Below are positions 17,006 to 26,733 of a stretch of DNA of 64,000 nucleotides, one piece after another; the first letter of the stretch is position 1; every line of letters starts with the position of its first letter. This DNA comes from JAJEFO01 sp965221845. GTDB taxonomy: Bacteria > Pseudomonadota > Alphaproteobacteria > Rhodobacterales > Rhodobacteraceae. The notes below the pieces were generated by a model. That model saw only the letters and a list, made by a program, of their open reading frames with translations, had not been told where the DNA came from and did no database searches. The stretch is taken from contig OZ244919.1 of the NCBI GenBank assembly GCA_965221845.1, positions 1,612,001-1,676,000 on the forward strand, read 5' to 3'. Both the position numbers and the translations under genes were made by a program.

Positions 17006-19190
17006 ATGCAGATTGGCATGCGTCAGGTCTCGGCGGAGACGGTGGAATGGTTCGGGAACGCCTGCAAGGGCGGCGGGCTGACGCGGACGGCGCTCGCGCG
17101 CGGGCTCTGCGAGCGGGAGGACTGGCGGGGCCCCGCCGGCCGGCCCTGCCTGGCGTCGGCGCGCCGGATGCGGCGGCGGCGCCCGGCCCGCACGCCCCTC
17201 CCGCGCCGGACTTCCCCGACAGCGACGTCGCGTGCGCGCTCCGGGACCTCGGCCCGGTGTCGCTCGCCCCGGTGACGGACGCGGCGGACCGCCGCCGCCG
17301 GGAGGCGATGGTCGCGTCGCACCATCCCGAGGGATGGCGGCGCCCGCCGGGCGGGCAGGTCCGGCACTGGATCCGCTCGGAGCGGCCCGGGATCCTCGGC
17401 GGCGTCGGCTTCGCGGCGGCCGGGATCCAGCCGGGGCCGCGCGACGGCGCCGTCGGCTGGTCCGCCGACGCGCGGGTGGCCAACGTCGGCAGGGTCGTGC
17501 ACGACAACCGGTTCCTGCTGCCTCCCGGCGTCCGGGTGAAGGGCCTCGCCTCCCGGGCGCTGCGCCTGGCGACGGCGCGCGTCGCCGGTGACCGGGCGGC
17601 GGCCTGCGGGGTCCGCCCGGTCCTGGCGCAGACCTTCACGGGGCCGGGGACGTCCGGGACGGGCTGCCGGGCCGCGGGATGGAGGTGCTGCCCGGAGCCG
17701 ACGTCGGGGCGGCGCTCCGGCGTGCGGCGCGCGGTCTGGCTCAGGCCCCTGTCGGAGGGCTGGCGGGAGGTCCTGCGGCGCGGGCCGGAACGGGGTCCCG
17801 GATGGTCCGGATCGATGCATGACGGGGGCGGACGGGCCGAGCGGGAGTGCGGCAGGAGCCCGCATCCCGACGGACGGGTCAGGCGCCGGATCGCCGCGAT
17901 GGGCGCGGCCTGGACCCGCCGCCCCGGCGAGAGCCTGCCGGCGATCTTCCCGGGCCGGGCGGAGCGGGCGGCGGCCTGCCGGCTGCCGTCGAACGGGGCG
18001 GTGACGATGGAGCACGTGCCGGAGTCGCACTTCGAGCGGACGGTGGAGCGGTGCCGGGCCGAGCGGCTCGTGCTCGCCGTCCAGGACACGACGACGCCCG
18101 ACCACGACGGGCTTTCGGCGACCCGCGGCCTGGACGCCCTCGGCGGCGGCGGCAAGGGGACCTCGGGCATCCTGGCGCATTTCGGCGTGGCGGCGGACGG
18201 GGCCGGACGTCCCCTGGGGTCGTTCCTGGCCGACGCGGACTTCCGGCAGGACCCGGAGAGGGACAGCGTCCGCCGGACGGACGGGCTGGACCGGGCGCGG
18301 GAGCGCGCGCGCGCCTGCCCGGACACCCGCGTGGTCACCGTCTGCGGCCGCGAGGGCGACTCCCGGGAGCTGCTCGCACGCGCGCGGGAGACCGGGGCGG
18401 CGCTGCCGGTGCGGGCGAGCCGGGGCGCGCGGCGGCGCGTTGCCCTGCCAGACGGCGGCGGCGCGGATCTCCGGGACCACATGCTCGGAACGGACCCGGT
18501 CGGGGCGCGGAAGGTCGAGGTTCCCGCCCGCGGCGGGCCGAACCGGCGCAGGGGCCGGACGGCGAAGCTGACCCTGCGCTGCGTGGAGGCGGACCTGCCG
18601 CCGCCCGAGGACCGGCCCGGCGATCCGCCCGTCCGCATGACCGCCGTCTCCGCCCTCGAGGAGGACCCGCCCCGCCGCCTCGCGGGCCGGAAGGCGGGCG
18701 CGGACGGCGGCCCGCTGCACCGGATGCTGCTGACGACCGAGGGCGGGGCCGGCATCGGGACCGCGCGCACGGTTCTGCGCTGGCACGCGCTGCGGTGGCG
18801 GATCGAACGGTTCTTCCACGCGCTCAGGCAGGGAACGCGGATCGAGGACCGCCGCCTCGACGCGGCCTGCGACCTGAGGAAGTGCCTCGCCTTCGACGCC
18901 GTCACCGCGTTCCGGGTCCGGGACCTGTCCCTGCCGGCCCGCGAGAGGCCGGACGACCCGGCCGCATGGCACGTGACCCGGCAGGACGTCACGGCGCTCC
19001 GCGCCCTCGCCGCCCGCCACGGCTCGGCGTCGCCCGGGGACCGCCGGACATGACCGTCGCGCGCTTCGTCACGCTGATAGGCGGGCTGGCCGGGTTCCAC
19101 CCTTTGAGGCGCCAGCCCCTGCCCGGCACGCAGAAGCTCCGGGAAGGGGTCAGGCTCCTGTCCGGCGGCGACTTCCTGCTCACGTCGATT
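17006..19190 (+). pseudogene. DUF4338 (DruA-like) domain joined to Tn5-type IS4-family transposase, frameshifted
   Basis: Reading from ATG 17006, the first block is RQVSAETVEWFGNACKGGGL, then TRTALARGLCEREDWRGPAG, the N-terminal part of DUF4338. After a frame change near 17170-17220 follow LRDLGPVSLAPV, SHHPEGWRRPPGGQVRHWI, GWSADARVANVGRVVHDNRF, LLPPGVRVKGLASRAL and GTGCRAAGW, the body of the DruA-like domain. The same frame runs on into a Tn5-type transposase: RPGESLPAIFPGRAERAAACR, VLAVQDTTTPDHDG, then the IS4-family signature ALRWRIERFFHALRQGTRIED. A third frame after the stop at 19053 carries the family C terminus (ARFVTLIGGLAGF...). At least two frameshifts make it inactive. Whether the two domains were one protein or two coupled ones is not certain. 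Confidence 0.65.
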
Positions 19191-19372
19191 CCCGCGCCTG
19201 CGGTGGCCATGGTCTCCCGCTCCCGTCCCCGTGACGGTCCGGTTCCCGGACCCGGCGTCCATCGGGACCCGGGAGGCCAACGGGAGGGCGGGCCGACCAC
19301 GCTCGTCGACGGATCCGCTCGCGCGATCCAGGGCCGCTCCGGTCCGGCCCGTCCTGCGGGGCCAGGCCCCGC

Positions 19373-19402
19373 ACCCCCTCCGCCCGGCCGGGCGGAGGGG
19401 GT
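19373..19402. repeat. Perfect 30-base palindrome
   Basis: ACCCCCTCCGCCCGG is followed directly by its exact reverse complement, giving 15-base arms with no spacer. It lies between the Tn5-type transposase and the IS30 fragment. It may be a terminator-like hairpin or an IS end-to-end junction; there is no U run next to it. Confidence 0.7.
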
Positions 19403-19504
19403 CCCGGACCCGGCATCGACCGGGAGGGCGCCGGGAGGCAAGGAACGGCTTTTCCACAGGAATCCGCCCCCGACTTTTCCACAGCCACCTCCTTGGTCAT
19501 TGCC

Positions 19505-19727
19505 GGTTCGCTGAACATGCGAGGCCGCGCTGCGGCGCGCCTCCGCCTTCCCCTGCGCCTGCTTGTGGCGGTGGCCGCGCCTGCCGGAGTTGCGCCGGAC
19601 CTCCCGCCAGACCGTCGTGCGGTCCCGGCCGGGCCGGCGGGCGATCGCCGGGCCGGAAAGCCCGCTTTCCCGGGGCGTGGATCCGGCGGCGTTCCTCATG
19701 AGGCCGGTGGCGGCAGCCCTCGGGCAT
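19505..19727 (-). pseudogene. IS30-family transposase N-terminal fragment
   Basis: From ATG 19727 the minus strand reads RHRPHEERRRIHA and, after a frame change, PRESGLSGPAIARRPGRDRT, then TTVWREVRRNSGRRGHRHKQ. This is the helix-turn-helix start of IS30 transposases (LTxEEReeI...GLSxxAIArrLGRs.STisREirRNsgrrgYr). The catalytic DDE region is absent, so only the 5' portion remains. Confidence 0.65.
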
Positions 19728-19847
19728 GACGGTCTCCTTGCTTCATCACAGGGACTGTCATCGCCGCCTGGCCGGTTCGCAACATCATGTGTCATCGAAC
19801 CGCCCGCAAAGCTACATCAGGTGTTGCACTTCACTGTGGAACGGGGG

Positions 19848-19876
19848 CCTTGAAAACATCAATTTTTTTTTCAAGG
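19848..19876. terminator. Inverted repeat downstream of tRNA-fMet
   Basis: CCTTGAAAA and TTTTCAAGG face each other around an A/T-rich loop just beyond the 3' end of the tRNA (transcribed leftward). It may act as the tRNA terminator, although the U run lies within the loop rather than after the stem. Confidence 0.4.
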
Positions 19877-19883
19877 GCTTCAG

Positions 19884-19960
<77 letters not shown>

Positions 19961-20035
19961 ACGATAGACATGACAGCTAATCCATGCATTCTCGGAGTGC
20001 AAGAGACTCGCCACGAATTTTGCCGCCCCCGCCAG

Positions 20036-20878
20036 TCAGCCGCGTCTGCCATGCGATCGGTCATAGGGATTCCGGTCCGGGCACCGCCAGCCTTCGGGAG
20101 GGTCACCCTCGAAAACCTCCACAAGCAGCGGAAAGCACGCGGCCTCGTCCGAGGAATGGGACGCGCTGCAGTCCCCGCCCGGACAGGCCGACAGCGCCCC
20201 GAGAAGATCGATCTCCGCAAGGAAGTCGATATGGTCTCCGGGGCGCACGGGCGAAGCCTTCATGAAATATTCACCCTTCTCGCGCGTGAACCCGGTGCAC
20301 ATGAACACGTTCATGACGTCGTGCACATGCGGCTCGCTCTCCTGGAGGGACAGGCCGAGCGCATCCGCAAGCGCCCGCGTCAGGTTGGAATGGCAGCAGT
20401 TGTGGTAGTCCCCTCCCGACAGCAGCCTGCCGGTGTACGGGTCGCAGCGCGTGCCGATCACGTCATGCACCCGCCCTCCGAATTCATCGGCCCCGTACCA
20501 GGCGAGCGTGTCCTCGATGATCGTCGCCATGGGCCTGAGATGGGGCAGGTTCGTCCAAAGCCTGTCGCCCATGCCGACATGCGTTCCGTGCAGGGCGCGG
20601 GTCTTGCCGGAGTAGAACCGCTCGCCGATGTCATCCGCGTTCCAAAGGTTCAGGTCCCCGACCTGCGGCCCCTCGATCGACGAGATCCGGAACACGCCCC
20701 CGCGCGGCACGCGGAACGTCGCGGCGTCGCGCGGGGGTACGCGCACCTCGTCCGTCTTCCGGCAGTTCGCGAAGGCCGCGCGGCAGGCGTCAAGATCGGG
20801 CGGCGCCAGCCGTCCGGAGGCGTAGCAGATCACCGGCTCGACGGCGCGGCGGGCTTCGGCGTCAGGCGGCTCGGACAT
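20036..20878 (-). CDS. DUF1989 / urea carboxylase-associated family protein
   Basis: A 280-residue protein of the DUF1989 family. Recognisable blocks: FRISSIEGPQVGDLNLWNADD, GTHVGMGDRLWTNLPHLRPM, THDVIG-like VHDVIGTRCDPYT, HNCCHSNLTRAL and HDVMNVFMCTGFT. The conserved His and Cys residues (HNCCHSNL) suggest metal binding. Homologues are linked to urea carboxylase/allophanate or guanidine-related gene clusters elsewhere, but no such gene is adjacent here, so the role is open. It is flanked by tRNA-fMet and a decayed IS110. Confidence 0.8.
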   Translation of the reverse strand: MSEPPDAEARRAVEPVICYASGRLAPPDLDACRAAFANCRKTDEVRVPPRDAATFRVPRGGVFRISSIEGPQVGDLNLWNADDIGERFYSGKTRALHGTHVGMGDRLWTNLPHLRPMATIIEDTLAWYGADEFGGRVHDVIGTRCDPYTGRLLSGGDYHNCCHSNLTRALADALGLSLQESEPHVHDVMNVFMCTGFTREKGEYFMKASPVRPGDHIDFLAEIDLLGALSACPGGDCSASHSSDEAACFPLLVEVFEGDPPEGWRCPDRNPYDRSHGRRG

Positions 20879-21104
20879 GGGGCGACTCCTGGATCATCGA
20901 GCCGACAAAACGCCCGGAGCCCGGGAATTTCAATGCCGGTCTGCCCTAACCTCCCGCACGACTCGATCCAGGCCCGCCGGCCCAGGCCTCCAGCGCCTCC
21001 GCGCAGAGGATCGTCGGCAGGCGCCGCGTGACCCCGTCCGGGGTCTCGCACTCGTCCGTCCTGGCAAGGCACGGATCCCGGATTCGTCCCGAGACAGCGC
21101 CCGC

Positions 21105-22788
21105 AGATACCATGAGCAGCGCGGCGGTTCCCGCTTGCGGCCGTTCCGGCCCGGCGGGAAGGAAGCGCGTCAGCATGTGGTGGCAAGGGGCTGACGGAAC
21201 ATCCACCCCTTGCCGATTGAAAGGAGAGACGGATGAACGGTTCTCTACACCCCACGAGCCGGATCCTGGCGGTCGGCGACCCGGCCGACGCGTCGGAAGC
21301 GGGCCTCCACAGGCTGGCGCCGCATGACGTCGCGGGCCTGCCGGGAAAGCCGGGGCGGGCGCGGGCCGCCGCCGTCTCCGGCGGGGATGTCCGCGTGATG
21401 CTGGTGCACGAGGCCGGGCACGAGGGCTTCCGGCCGGCGCGCCGGCTCGCGGGCGAGGATCCGGAGGTCGTGGTCCGCGGCCCGGCGAGCCTTGAGGCGG
21501 TCCGGCGGAGGAGGAAGGCGAAGACGGACCGGATCGACGCGCGGAGGACGGTGCGGGCGCTCCGGGCCCGGGACGGGGGCGACCGGGACGCGATGTCGCC
21601 GGTGCGGGTGCCGACGGTCGCCGAGGAGGACGCGAAGCGGCCCGTCCGCCGGCGCGAGCGGCTCGTGCGGGAGCGGCTGCGGCTGGCAAGCGCGGTCGCG
21701 GGGCCGCTCCGGCTGCACGGCGTGCCGCCCGGCGATCCGGCGCGGAAGGGGTGTCGGGCGCGCCTCGAGGGGATGCGGACCGGCTGCGGCGCGGGGCTGC
21801 CGCCGGGGGTGCGGGCGGAGATCGCGGGCATCCCCGGCCGCCTGGAGCCGGTCGTGGCCGAGCTGCGGACGGTGGCGGCCGAGAAGGCCGCCGTGCTCCG
21901 GTCGGCGCGGGAGGCGCGTGACGGCCCCGCGGAGGACGGCGTGACGGGGGCGATGCCGGCAGCGGTTCCGGCGCACGCCCGCCGCGCCGCGGTGCCGGTC
22001 CGGACGGGGGGATCGGCCCGAACGACGCGCTGCTGCCGGGGGCCGGGCCCCTCTGCCGCGACTTCCGCAACCGGCGCGAGCGGGCGGGCATGGCCGGTCT
22101 GGCGCCGGGGGCGAGCGGCGCCGTCGACCGCGACCAGGGCACCGGCAAGGCCGGCAGCCCGATGCTGCGCAGGCATCCGGTGCAGATGGCCTGGCGCTGG
22201 CTGCGGCACCGGCCCGGCAGCGCGCTGTCGAAGTGGTTCGAGGGCCATGCCGTCGCCCGGGACGGACGCGCGCGCAAGCGCGGGATCGTGGCGCTGGCCA
22301 GGAAGCTTCCGGTGGCCCTGTGCGGTTCGCCACGACCGGGCTGGCGCCCGAGGGCGCGGTCCTGTCGCGGGCCTGAGCCCGGATCGGGCCGGGAAGAGGC
22401 AACGGAAGCGAAGGGACGGAGGAGACCGAACGCCCGGGCGGCCCGACGGGGCCCTCCGGGGATCCCGGGCAGGGCGTGTGACCGTGCCGGTCCCTGATTC
22501 GCCGCATCCCGCGGCACCGTCCACGCAGACGGGTCCCGCCCCCCCCCCGGAACGCCGCGACAGCCCGAACGGGCATTGGGGTCACGGATCGGCGTGCGCC
22601 GGGAACCGAACCGGATGAGAGGAGGGCGGCGCGGAGGATGCGCCGCCGCGGAAGCGGTGTTCGGCGCGGAACGTCCCCGAGGGAACCGCGGAAAACGCGC
22701 GGACGGGCGGAGCAACCGGGCCGGACAGGGAGACGCGCCATGATGTGACTGACGCAGGAAAAAGCGCTTGACGGGGAGGGCTCATGAG
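21105..22788 (+). mobile_element. Diverged IS110-family element, third copy
   Basis: About 1684 bases related to the 1730-base IS110 copies. The left end AG|ATACCATGAGC and right end GGGCTCATGAG|AG match the other copies' ends, again with AG at both edges. The pre-gene stem GGCAAGGGG (21182-21190) / CCCCTTGCC (21206-21214) is kept although the loop sequence differs. It is not inside an ISNCY element. Confidence 0.78.
21233..22376 (+). pseudogene. IS110-family transposase, decayed
   Basis: The N terminus is shortened (PTSRILAVGDPADASEAG), losing the first catalytic acidic residue. HEAGHEGF, RGPASLEAV and AKTDRIDARRTVRA follow. Around 22010 the frame changes and MAGLAPGASGAVDRDQGTGK, AGSPMLRRHPVQMAWRWLRH and RKRGIVALARKLPVAL continue in another frame. 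As in the other two copies, one base seems missing before the block that would read CGGTTCGCC... and end with TGA at 22374. Confidence 0.75.
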
Positions 22789-23325
22789 AGGACCGGCGGC
22801 ATCGCCTGCTGAAGAGCCGTGGAATGGCATCCCGCGTGCAGCAGCCCGGCCCGCTTCGCCCCCGCTCTCGCCGCCGTCATCGCTGGCAAGGAGCATCGCA
22901 GGCCGCGCGCCGGCATGGAGCCTCTCGCAGGGCTGGCCCGGCGGCCGGGGCGCGCCGTGACCTCTCCCGTCAACGGCGCCCGCGGCGAGGGCTTCCGGCC
23001 GCGCGGCCATGCAACGCCCTCGTTCTCCGCAAGGAATGCCCCGCCCTGCCCGTGCGCGAGGTTCGACAGGCTCAGGGGCGCGCCGCGATCTTGCGAGCGC
23101 CAGACGCCCGGGCCCTCCCGGTCGCCGCCCCCTCAGGCCCATATCACGCCGGTCCCGGCATCCCCGACGGCGTGGTTGGATGTCCAGAGGCCGCAATGCG
23201 GGCCGTCTGCCGACCGCTCTCTGGACACGGCCAGGCCCTTCGCGAGGCCGGCCAGCGACGAAACCCTCATCGTGCGCCGCCCCCACCGTGGACACCGCCC
23301 GGGGAGCATGCGGCCGCAGCTGCAG
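22789..23325. other. Intergenic region, no gene recognised
   Basis: Between the third IS110 copy and the 3' end of sdhB. All frames are open only through GC bias, with Arg/Pro/Ala-rich translations and no recognisable motif. It may be decayed mobile DNA. Confidence 0.35.
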
Positions 23326-24105
23326 CTACACGATGCGCTCGACCATCATCTTCTTGATCTCGGCAATCGCCTTCGCCGGGTTGAGGTTCTTCGGGCAGGT
23401 CTTGGCACAGTTCATGATCGTGTGGCAGCGGTAGAGCCTGAACGGATCCTCAAGGTCGTCCAGGCGCTCGCCGGTCGCCTCGTCGCGGCTGTCGACAAGC
23501 CATCGATAGGCGTGCAGGAGCGCCGCCGGGCCAAGATAGCGGTCGCCGTTCCACCAGTAGCTCGGACAGGACGTCGAGCAGGACGCGCACATCACGCACT
23601 CATAGAGGCCGTCGAGCTTGCGGCGATCCTCGATCGACTGCTTCCATTCCTTCCCGGGCCGGTTCGTCGCAGTCTCGAGCCAGGGCATGATCGACGCGTG
23701 CTGCGCGTAGAAGTGGCTCAGGTCGGGAACGAGATCCTTGACGACCGGCATGTGCGGCAGCGGATAGATCCTGATGTCGCCCTTGATCTCGCCATGGCCG
23801 CAGATGCAGGCGAGCGTGTTGATCCCGTCCACGTTCATGGCGCAGGATCCGCAGACCCCTTCCCGGCACGAACGCCGGAAGGTCAGCGTCGGATCGATCT
23901 CGCTCTTGATCTTGATCAGGACGTCCAGAACCATCGGCCCGCAGCTGTCCGTGTCCACGTGATAGGTGTCCACGCGCGGGTTTTCGCCGTCATCGGGGTT
24001 CCAGCGATAGATCCGAACCTTGCGGGCGTTCGTCGCCCCTTCCGTCTTCGGCCAGGTCCTGCCGGCACGAATCCTGGAGTTCCTGGGCAGAGTCAGTTGA
24101 ACCAT
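23326..24105 (-). CDS. sdhB: Succinate dehydrogenase iron-sulfur subunit
   Basis: The 259-residue electron-transfer subunit of complex II. The [2Fe-2S] ligands are in CREGVCGSCAMN, the [4Fe-4S] in CVMCASCSTSCPSYWWN and the [3Fe-4S] in CHTIMNCAKTCPKNLNP. It is the last gene of the sdhC-sdhD-sdhA-lipoprotein-sdhB series. About 60 bases separate it from the small lipoprotein gene. Length and all cysteines are normal. Confidence 0.96.
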   Translation of the reverse strand: MVQLTLPRNSRIRAGRTWPKTEGATNARKVRIYRWNPDDGENPRVDTYHVDTDSCGPMVLDVLIKIKSEIDPTLTFRRSCREGVCGSCAMNVDGINTLACICGHGEIKGDIRIYPLPHMPVVKDLVPDLSHFYAQHASIMPWLETATNRPGKEWKQSIEDRRKLDGLYECVMCASCSTSCPSYWWNGDRYLGPAALLHAYRWLVDSRDEATGERLDDLEDPFRLYRCHTIMNCAKTCPKNLNPAKAIAEIKKMMVERIV

Positions 24106-24165
24106 GTGACGAACCCTTCCTTGCCGTCGACCCGGACACGCGGAGCGCGTCCCGTGAAGCTCGAA

Positions 24166-24543
24166 TCATGCATCGCCTTCGCCAGCCTGCCTGCCGAGCT
24201 CCGGAGGCCGCATCGGAGCCTGGCCGGCTTTCCGCCGGACGCAGCTGTCATACAGCTCGTGCGGATCAAGGCCCCTGAGGTAGTCGCTTGTGACGGCTAT
24301 CGACGCCCTGGTGCGCGTCGCGCCGCTGCTGTCGATCCCGATGCCGACGGATCCGGTGGGTCCGGCAGCGGCCCGAGCGCGCTCCTCGCACTGGCGCGCC
24401 GCCAGTTCGGGCGAGACCGGTCCGCAAGCCGCCGGAACCGCCGCCAGAACGGCAATGCCGAAGGCCCGCAGCCGGGATGCCGTCCGGCCCGCAGGCAGCA
24501 CGGCGTCTGGACCGCCGACGCCGGGGATGACGCACGACGTCAA
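24166..24543 (-). CDS. Small predicted lipoprotein between sdhA and sdhB
   Basis: Up to 125 residues, with a hydrophobic segment LRAFGIAVLAAVPAAC ending in a lipobox-like Cys and a mature part of roughly 85 residues. The mature part contains ARQCEERARAAAGPTGSVGI and ASIAVTSDYLRGLDPHELYD. Two starts are possible. One is a TTG at 24543 that overlaps the sdhA stop (TTGA). The other is a GTG at 24501 that places the signal directly at the N terminus. Small proteins of this type sit at the same place in other Rhodobacterales sdh operons as I recall. The function is unknown; a role in complex II assembly or outer-membrane anchoring would be a guess. Confidence 0.6.
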   Translation of the reverse strand: MTSCVIPGVGGPDAVLPAGRTASRLRAFGIAVLAAVPAACGPVSPELAARQCEERARAAAGPTGSVGIGIDSSGATRTRASIAVTSDYLRGLDPHELYDSCVRRKAGQAPMRPPELGRQAGEGDA

Positions 24544-26342
24544 TAGACGCGCGCCTTCGGCGCAATCTTCTTCGGCTCGATCCCTCCATGCGACTCGTCT
24601 GTAAGCGGATCCAGCCGAACCGGACGGTAGTCCAGCCTCACGCCGTTCTCGACCCAGGCCAGGGTGTGCTTGCGCCAGCCGTCGTCATCGCGTTCCGGAT
24701 AGTCCTCGTGCGCGTGCGCGCCGCGGCTTTCCTTCCGCGCCTCCGCACTGACGATGGTGGCCAGCGCGTTCGCCATCAGGTTGTCGAGCTCCAGGGTCTC
24801 CATTAGGTCCGAGTTCCAGATGAGGGACCGGTCGGTGACATTGATGTCGTCCATCCCGGACGCGACACGTCGCATGTTCTCCACGCCTTCTGAAAGGATC
24901 CTGCTTGTGCGGAAGACCGCCGCGTCGGCCTGCATCGTCCTTTGCATCTCAAGCCGGAGACGCGCCGTCGGAACGGCGCCGTCAGCATGCCGAAACCGGT
25001 CGAACCTGTCGAGGGCGGCGTCGACCGACGCCATGTTCAGTGCCGGATTGCCGTCCGTCCGGTCCACGACCTGGCCTGCGCGGATCGCGGCGGCCCGTCC
25101 GAAGACCACGAGGTCGATGAGCGAATTCGAGCCGAGCCGGTTCGCCCCGTGGACGCTTGCGCAGCCCGCCTCTCCCACGGCCATGATGCCCGGCGCGACG
25201 CGATCCGGGTCGCCCGATGACGGGTTCAGCACCTCCCCCCAGTAGTTCGTCGGCACGCCGCCCATGTTGTAGTGCACGGTCGGCAGGACAGGAATCGGCT
25301 CGCGCGTCAGGTCCACGCCCGCGAAGATGCGCGCCGATTCCGAGATGCCCGGAAGCCGCTCCGCAAGCGTCTCCGGCGGCAGGTGGTTCAGGTGAAGGTG
25401 AATGTGGTCCTTCTCCGCACCGACGCCGCGGCCATCCCGGATTTCCATCGTCATGCACCTGCTCACGACGTCCCGGCTGGCGAGGTCCTTGTAGGTGGGA
25501 GCGTAGCGTTCCATGAACCGCTCGCCCTCGGAATTGGTGAGATAGCCGCCCTCGCCCCGGGCGCCTTCGGTGATGAGGCAGCCGGAGCCGTAGATCCCGG
25601 TCGGGTGGAACTGCACGAACTCCATGTCCTGCAGCGGCAGCCCGGCCCGCGCGGACATGCCGCCGCCGTCGCCGGTGCAGGTATGGGCCGAGGTCGCCGA
25701 AAAGTACGCCCGGCCGTAGCCCCCGGTCGCCAGCACCGTCATCTTCGCGTTGAAGACGTGGATCGACCCGTCCTCCAGGCTCCAGGCAAGGATGCCCTGG
25801 CAGGCGCCGTCCTCGGACATGATCAGGTCGACCGCGAAATACTCGATGTAGAATTCCGCGTCGTGCTTGAGCGACTGGCCGTAGAGCGTGTGCAGTATCG
25901 CGTGCCCGGTCCTGTCGGCGGCAGCGCAGGTGCGCTGCACGGGCGGGCCTTCCCCGAACTCCGTCGTGTGGCCGCCGAACGGCCGCTGGTAGATCCGGCC
26001 GGATTCGGTCCGCGAGAACGGAACGCCGTAATGTTCAAGCTCGTAGACGGCGGCAGGCGCCTCGCGGGCGAGGTACTCCATCGCGTCGGTGTCGCCGAGC
26101 CAGTCGGATCCCTTCACGGTGTCGTACATGTGCCACTGCCAATGGTCAGGGCCCATGTTGCCGAGCGAGGCCGCGATGCCGCCCTGCGCAGCCACCGTGT
26201 GCGAGCGGGTCGGGAAGACCTTCGTGACGCAGGCCGTCCTCAGCCCCTGCTCGGCCATGCCCAGCGTCGCGCGGAGGCCCGATCCCCCGGCTCCCACGAC
26301 TATGCAGTCGAATTCGTGGGTCTCGCAGTCGTACGCGGCCAT
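24540..26342 (-). CDS. sdhA: Succinate dehydrogenase flavoprotein subunit
   Basis: The 600-residue catalytic subunit that oxidises succinate to fumarate. The FAD-binding motif GAGGSGLRA is at residues 18-26. The histidine that covalently binds FAD is in RSHTVAAQGG (H48). Substrate-site blocks include HTCTGDGGGM, ARGEGGYL and HGANRLGSNSL. It is followed by the small lipoprotein gene with a four-base overlap and preceded by sdhD nine bases upstream. Confidence 0.97.
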   Translation of the reverse strand: MAAYDCETHEFDCIVVGAGGSGLRATLGMAEQGLRTACVTKVFPTRSHTVAAQGGIAASLGNMGPDHWQWHMYDTVKGSDWLGDTDAMEYLAREAPAAVYELEHYGVPFSRTESGRIYQRPFGGHTTEFGEGPPVQRTCAAADRTGHAILHTLYGQSLKHDAEFYIEYFAVDLIMSEDGACQGILAWSLEDGSIHVFNAKMTVLATGGYGRAYFSATSAHTCTGDGGGMSARAGLPLQDMEFVQFHPTGIYGSGCLITEGARGEGGYLTNSEGERFMERYAPTYKDLASRDVVSRCMTMEIRDGRGVGAEKDHIHLHLNHLPPETLAERLPGISESARIFAGVDLTREPIPVLPTVHYNMGGVPTNYWGEVLNPSSGDPDRVAPGIMAVGEAGCASVHGANRLGSNSLIDLVVFGRAAAIRAGQVVDRTDGNPALNMASVDAALDRFDRFRHADGAVPTARLRLEMQRTMQADAAVFRTSRILSEGVENMRRVASGMDDINVTDRSLIWNSDLMETLELDNLMANALATIVSAEARKESRGAHAHEDYPERDDDGWRKHTLAWVENGVRLDYRPVRLDPLTDESHGGIEPKKIAPKARVY

Positions 26343-26351
26343 GGATCCTCT

Positions 26352-26723
26352 CTAAAGCGCGATGCGGGCGACGGCAAAGAGGCCGCTCGCCGCCGCGGCG
26401 TAGCAGAGGCAGGTCGCCAGGATGATCGTGCATTCCCGGAGCGCCCCGCGGACGTAGTCCTCGATCACCATCTGGATGCCGTTCTTGAAATGCGCCAGGC
26501 CCACGACGATCGTAAGCGCGGCCACGAGGGCCGGAAACGGCTGCGCGAAATGCGCCACGACCTCGGCGTGAGGCCGGCCGGGCATGGGCGCGAACGTGAA
26601 GACGAAGGCGGGAACGAGAAACGCCAGGGCGACGCTGGACTTCGTCATCCCCCAGTGCCTGCGCGTGCCCTCGCGGGCCGAGCCGTGCCCCTCTGCGCGC
26701 TTGCGATCGGTCATGTGGCTCAT
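26352..26723 (-). CDS. sdhD: Succinate dehydrogenase membrane anchor subunit
   Basis: A 123-residue membrane protein with three hydrophobic helices, containing HFKNGIQMVIEDYVRG, the conserved SdhD segment with the haem-side histidine and the quinone-site Asp-Tyr. The frame opens at ATG 26723; a second in-frame ATG four codons later (26711-26714 region, MTDRKRA) is equally plausible. It lies between sdhC and sdhA with short gaps, so one operon. Confidence 0.9.
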   Translation of the reverse strand: MSHMTDRKRAEGHGSAREGTRRHWGMTKSSVALAFLVPAFVFTFAPMPGRPHAEVVAHFAQPFPALVAALTIVVGLAHFKNGIQMVIEDYVRGALRECTIILATCLCYAAAASGLFAVARIAL

Positions 26724-26733
26724 CGGCGCCTCC

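Noticed and set aside
16473..19457. A 994-residue open frame on the minus strand
   Set aside because: It is the antisense shadow of the Tn5-type/DUF4338 gene, Arg/Pro/Ser-rich with no motif; GC bias removes stops.
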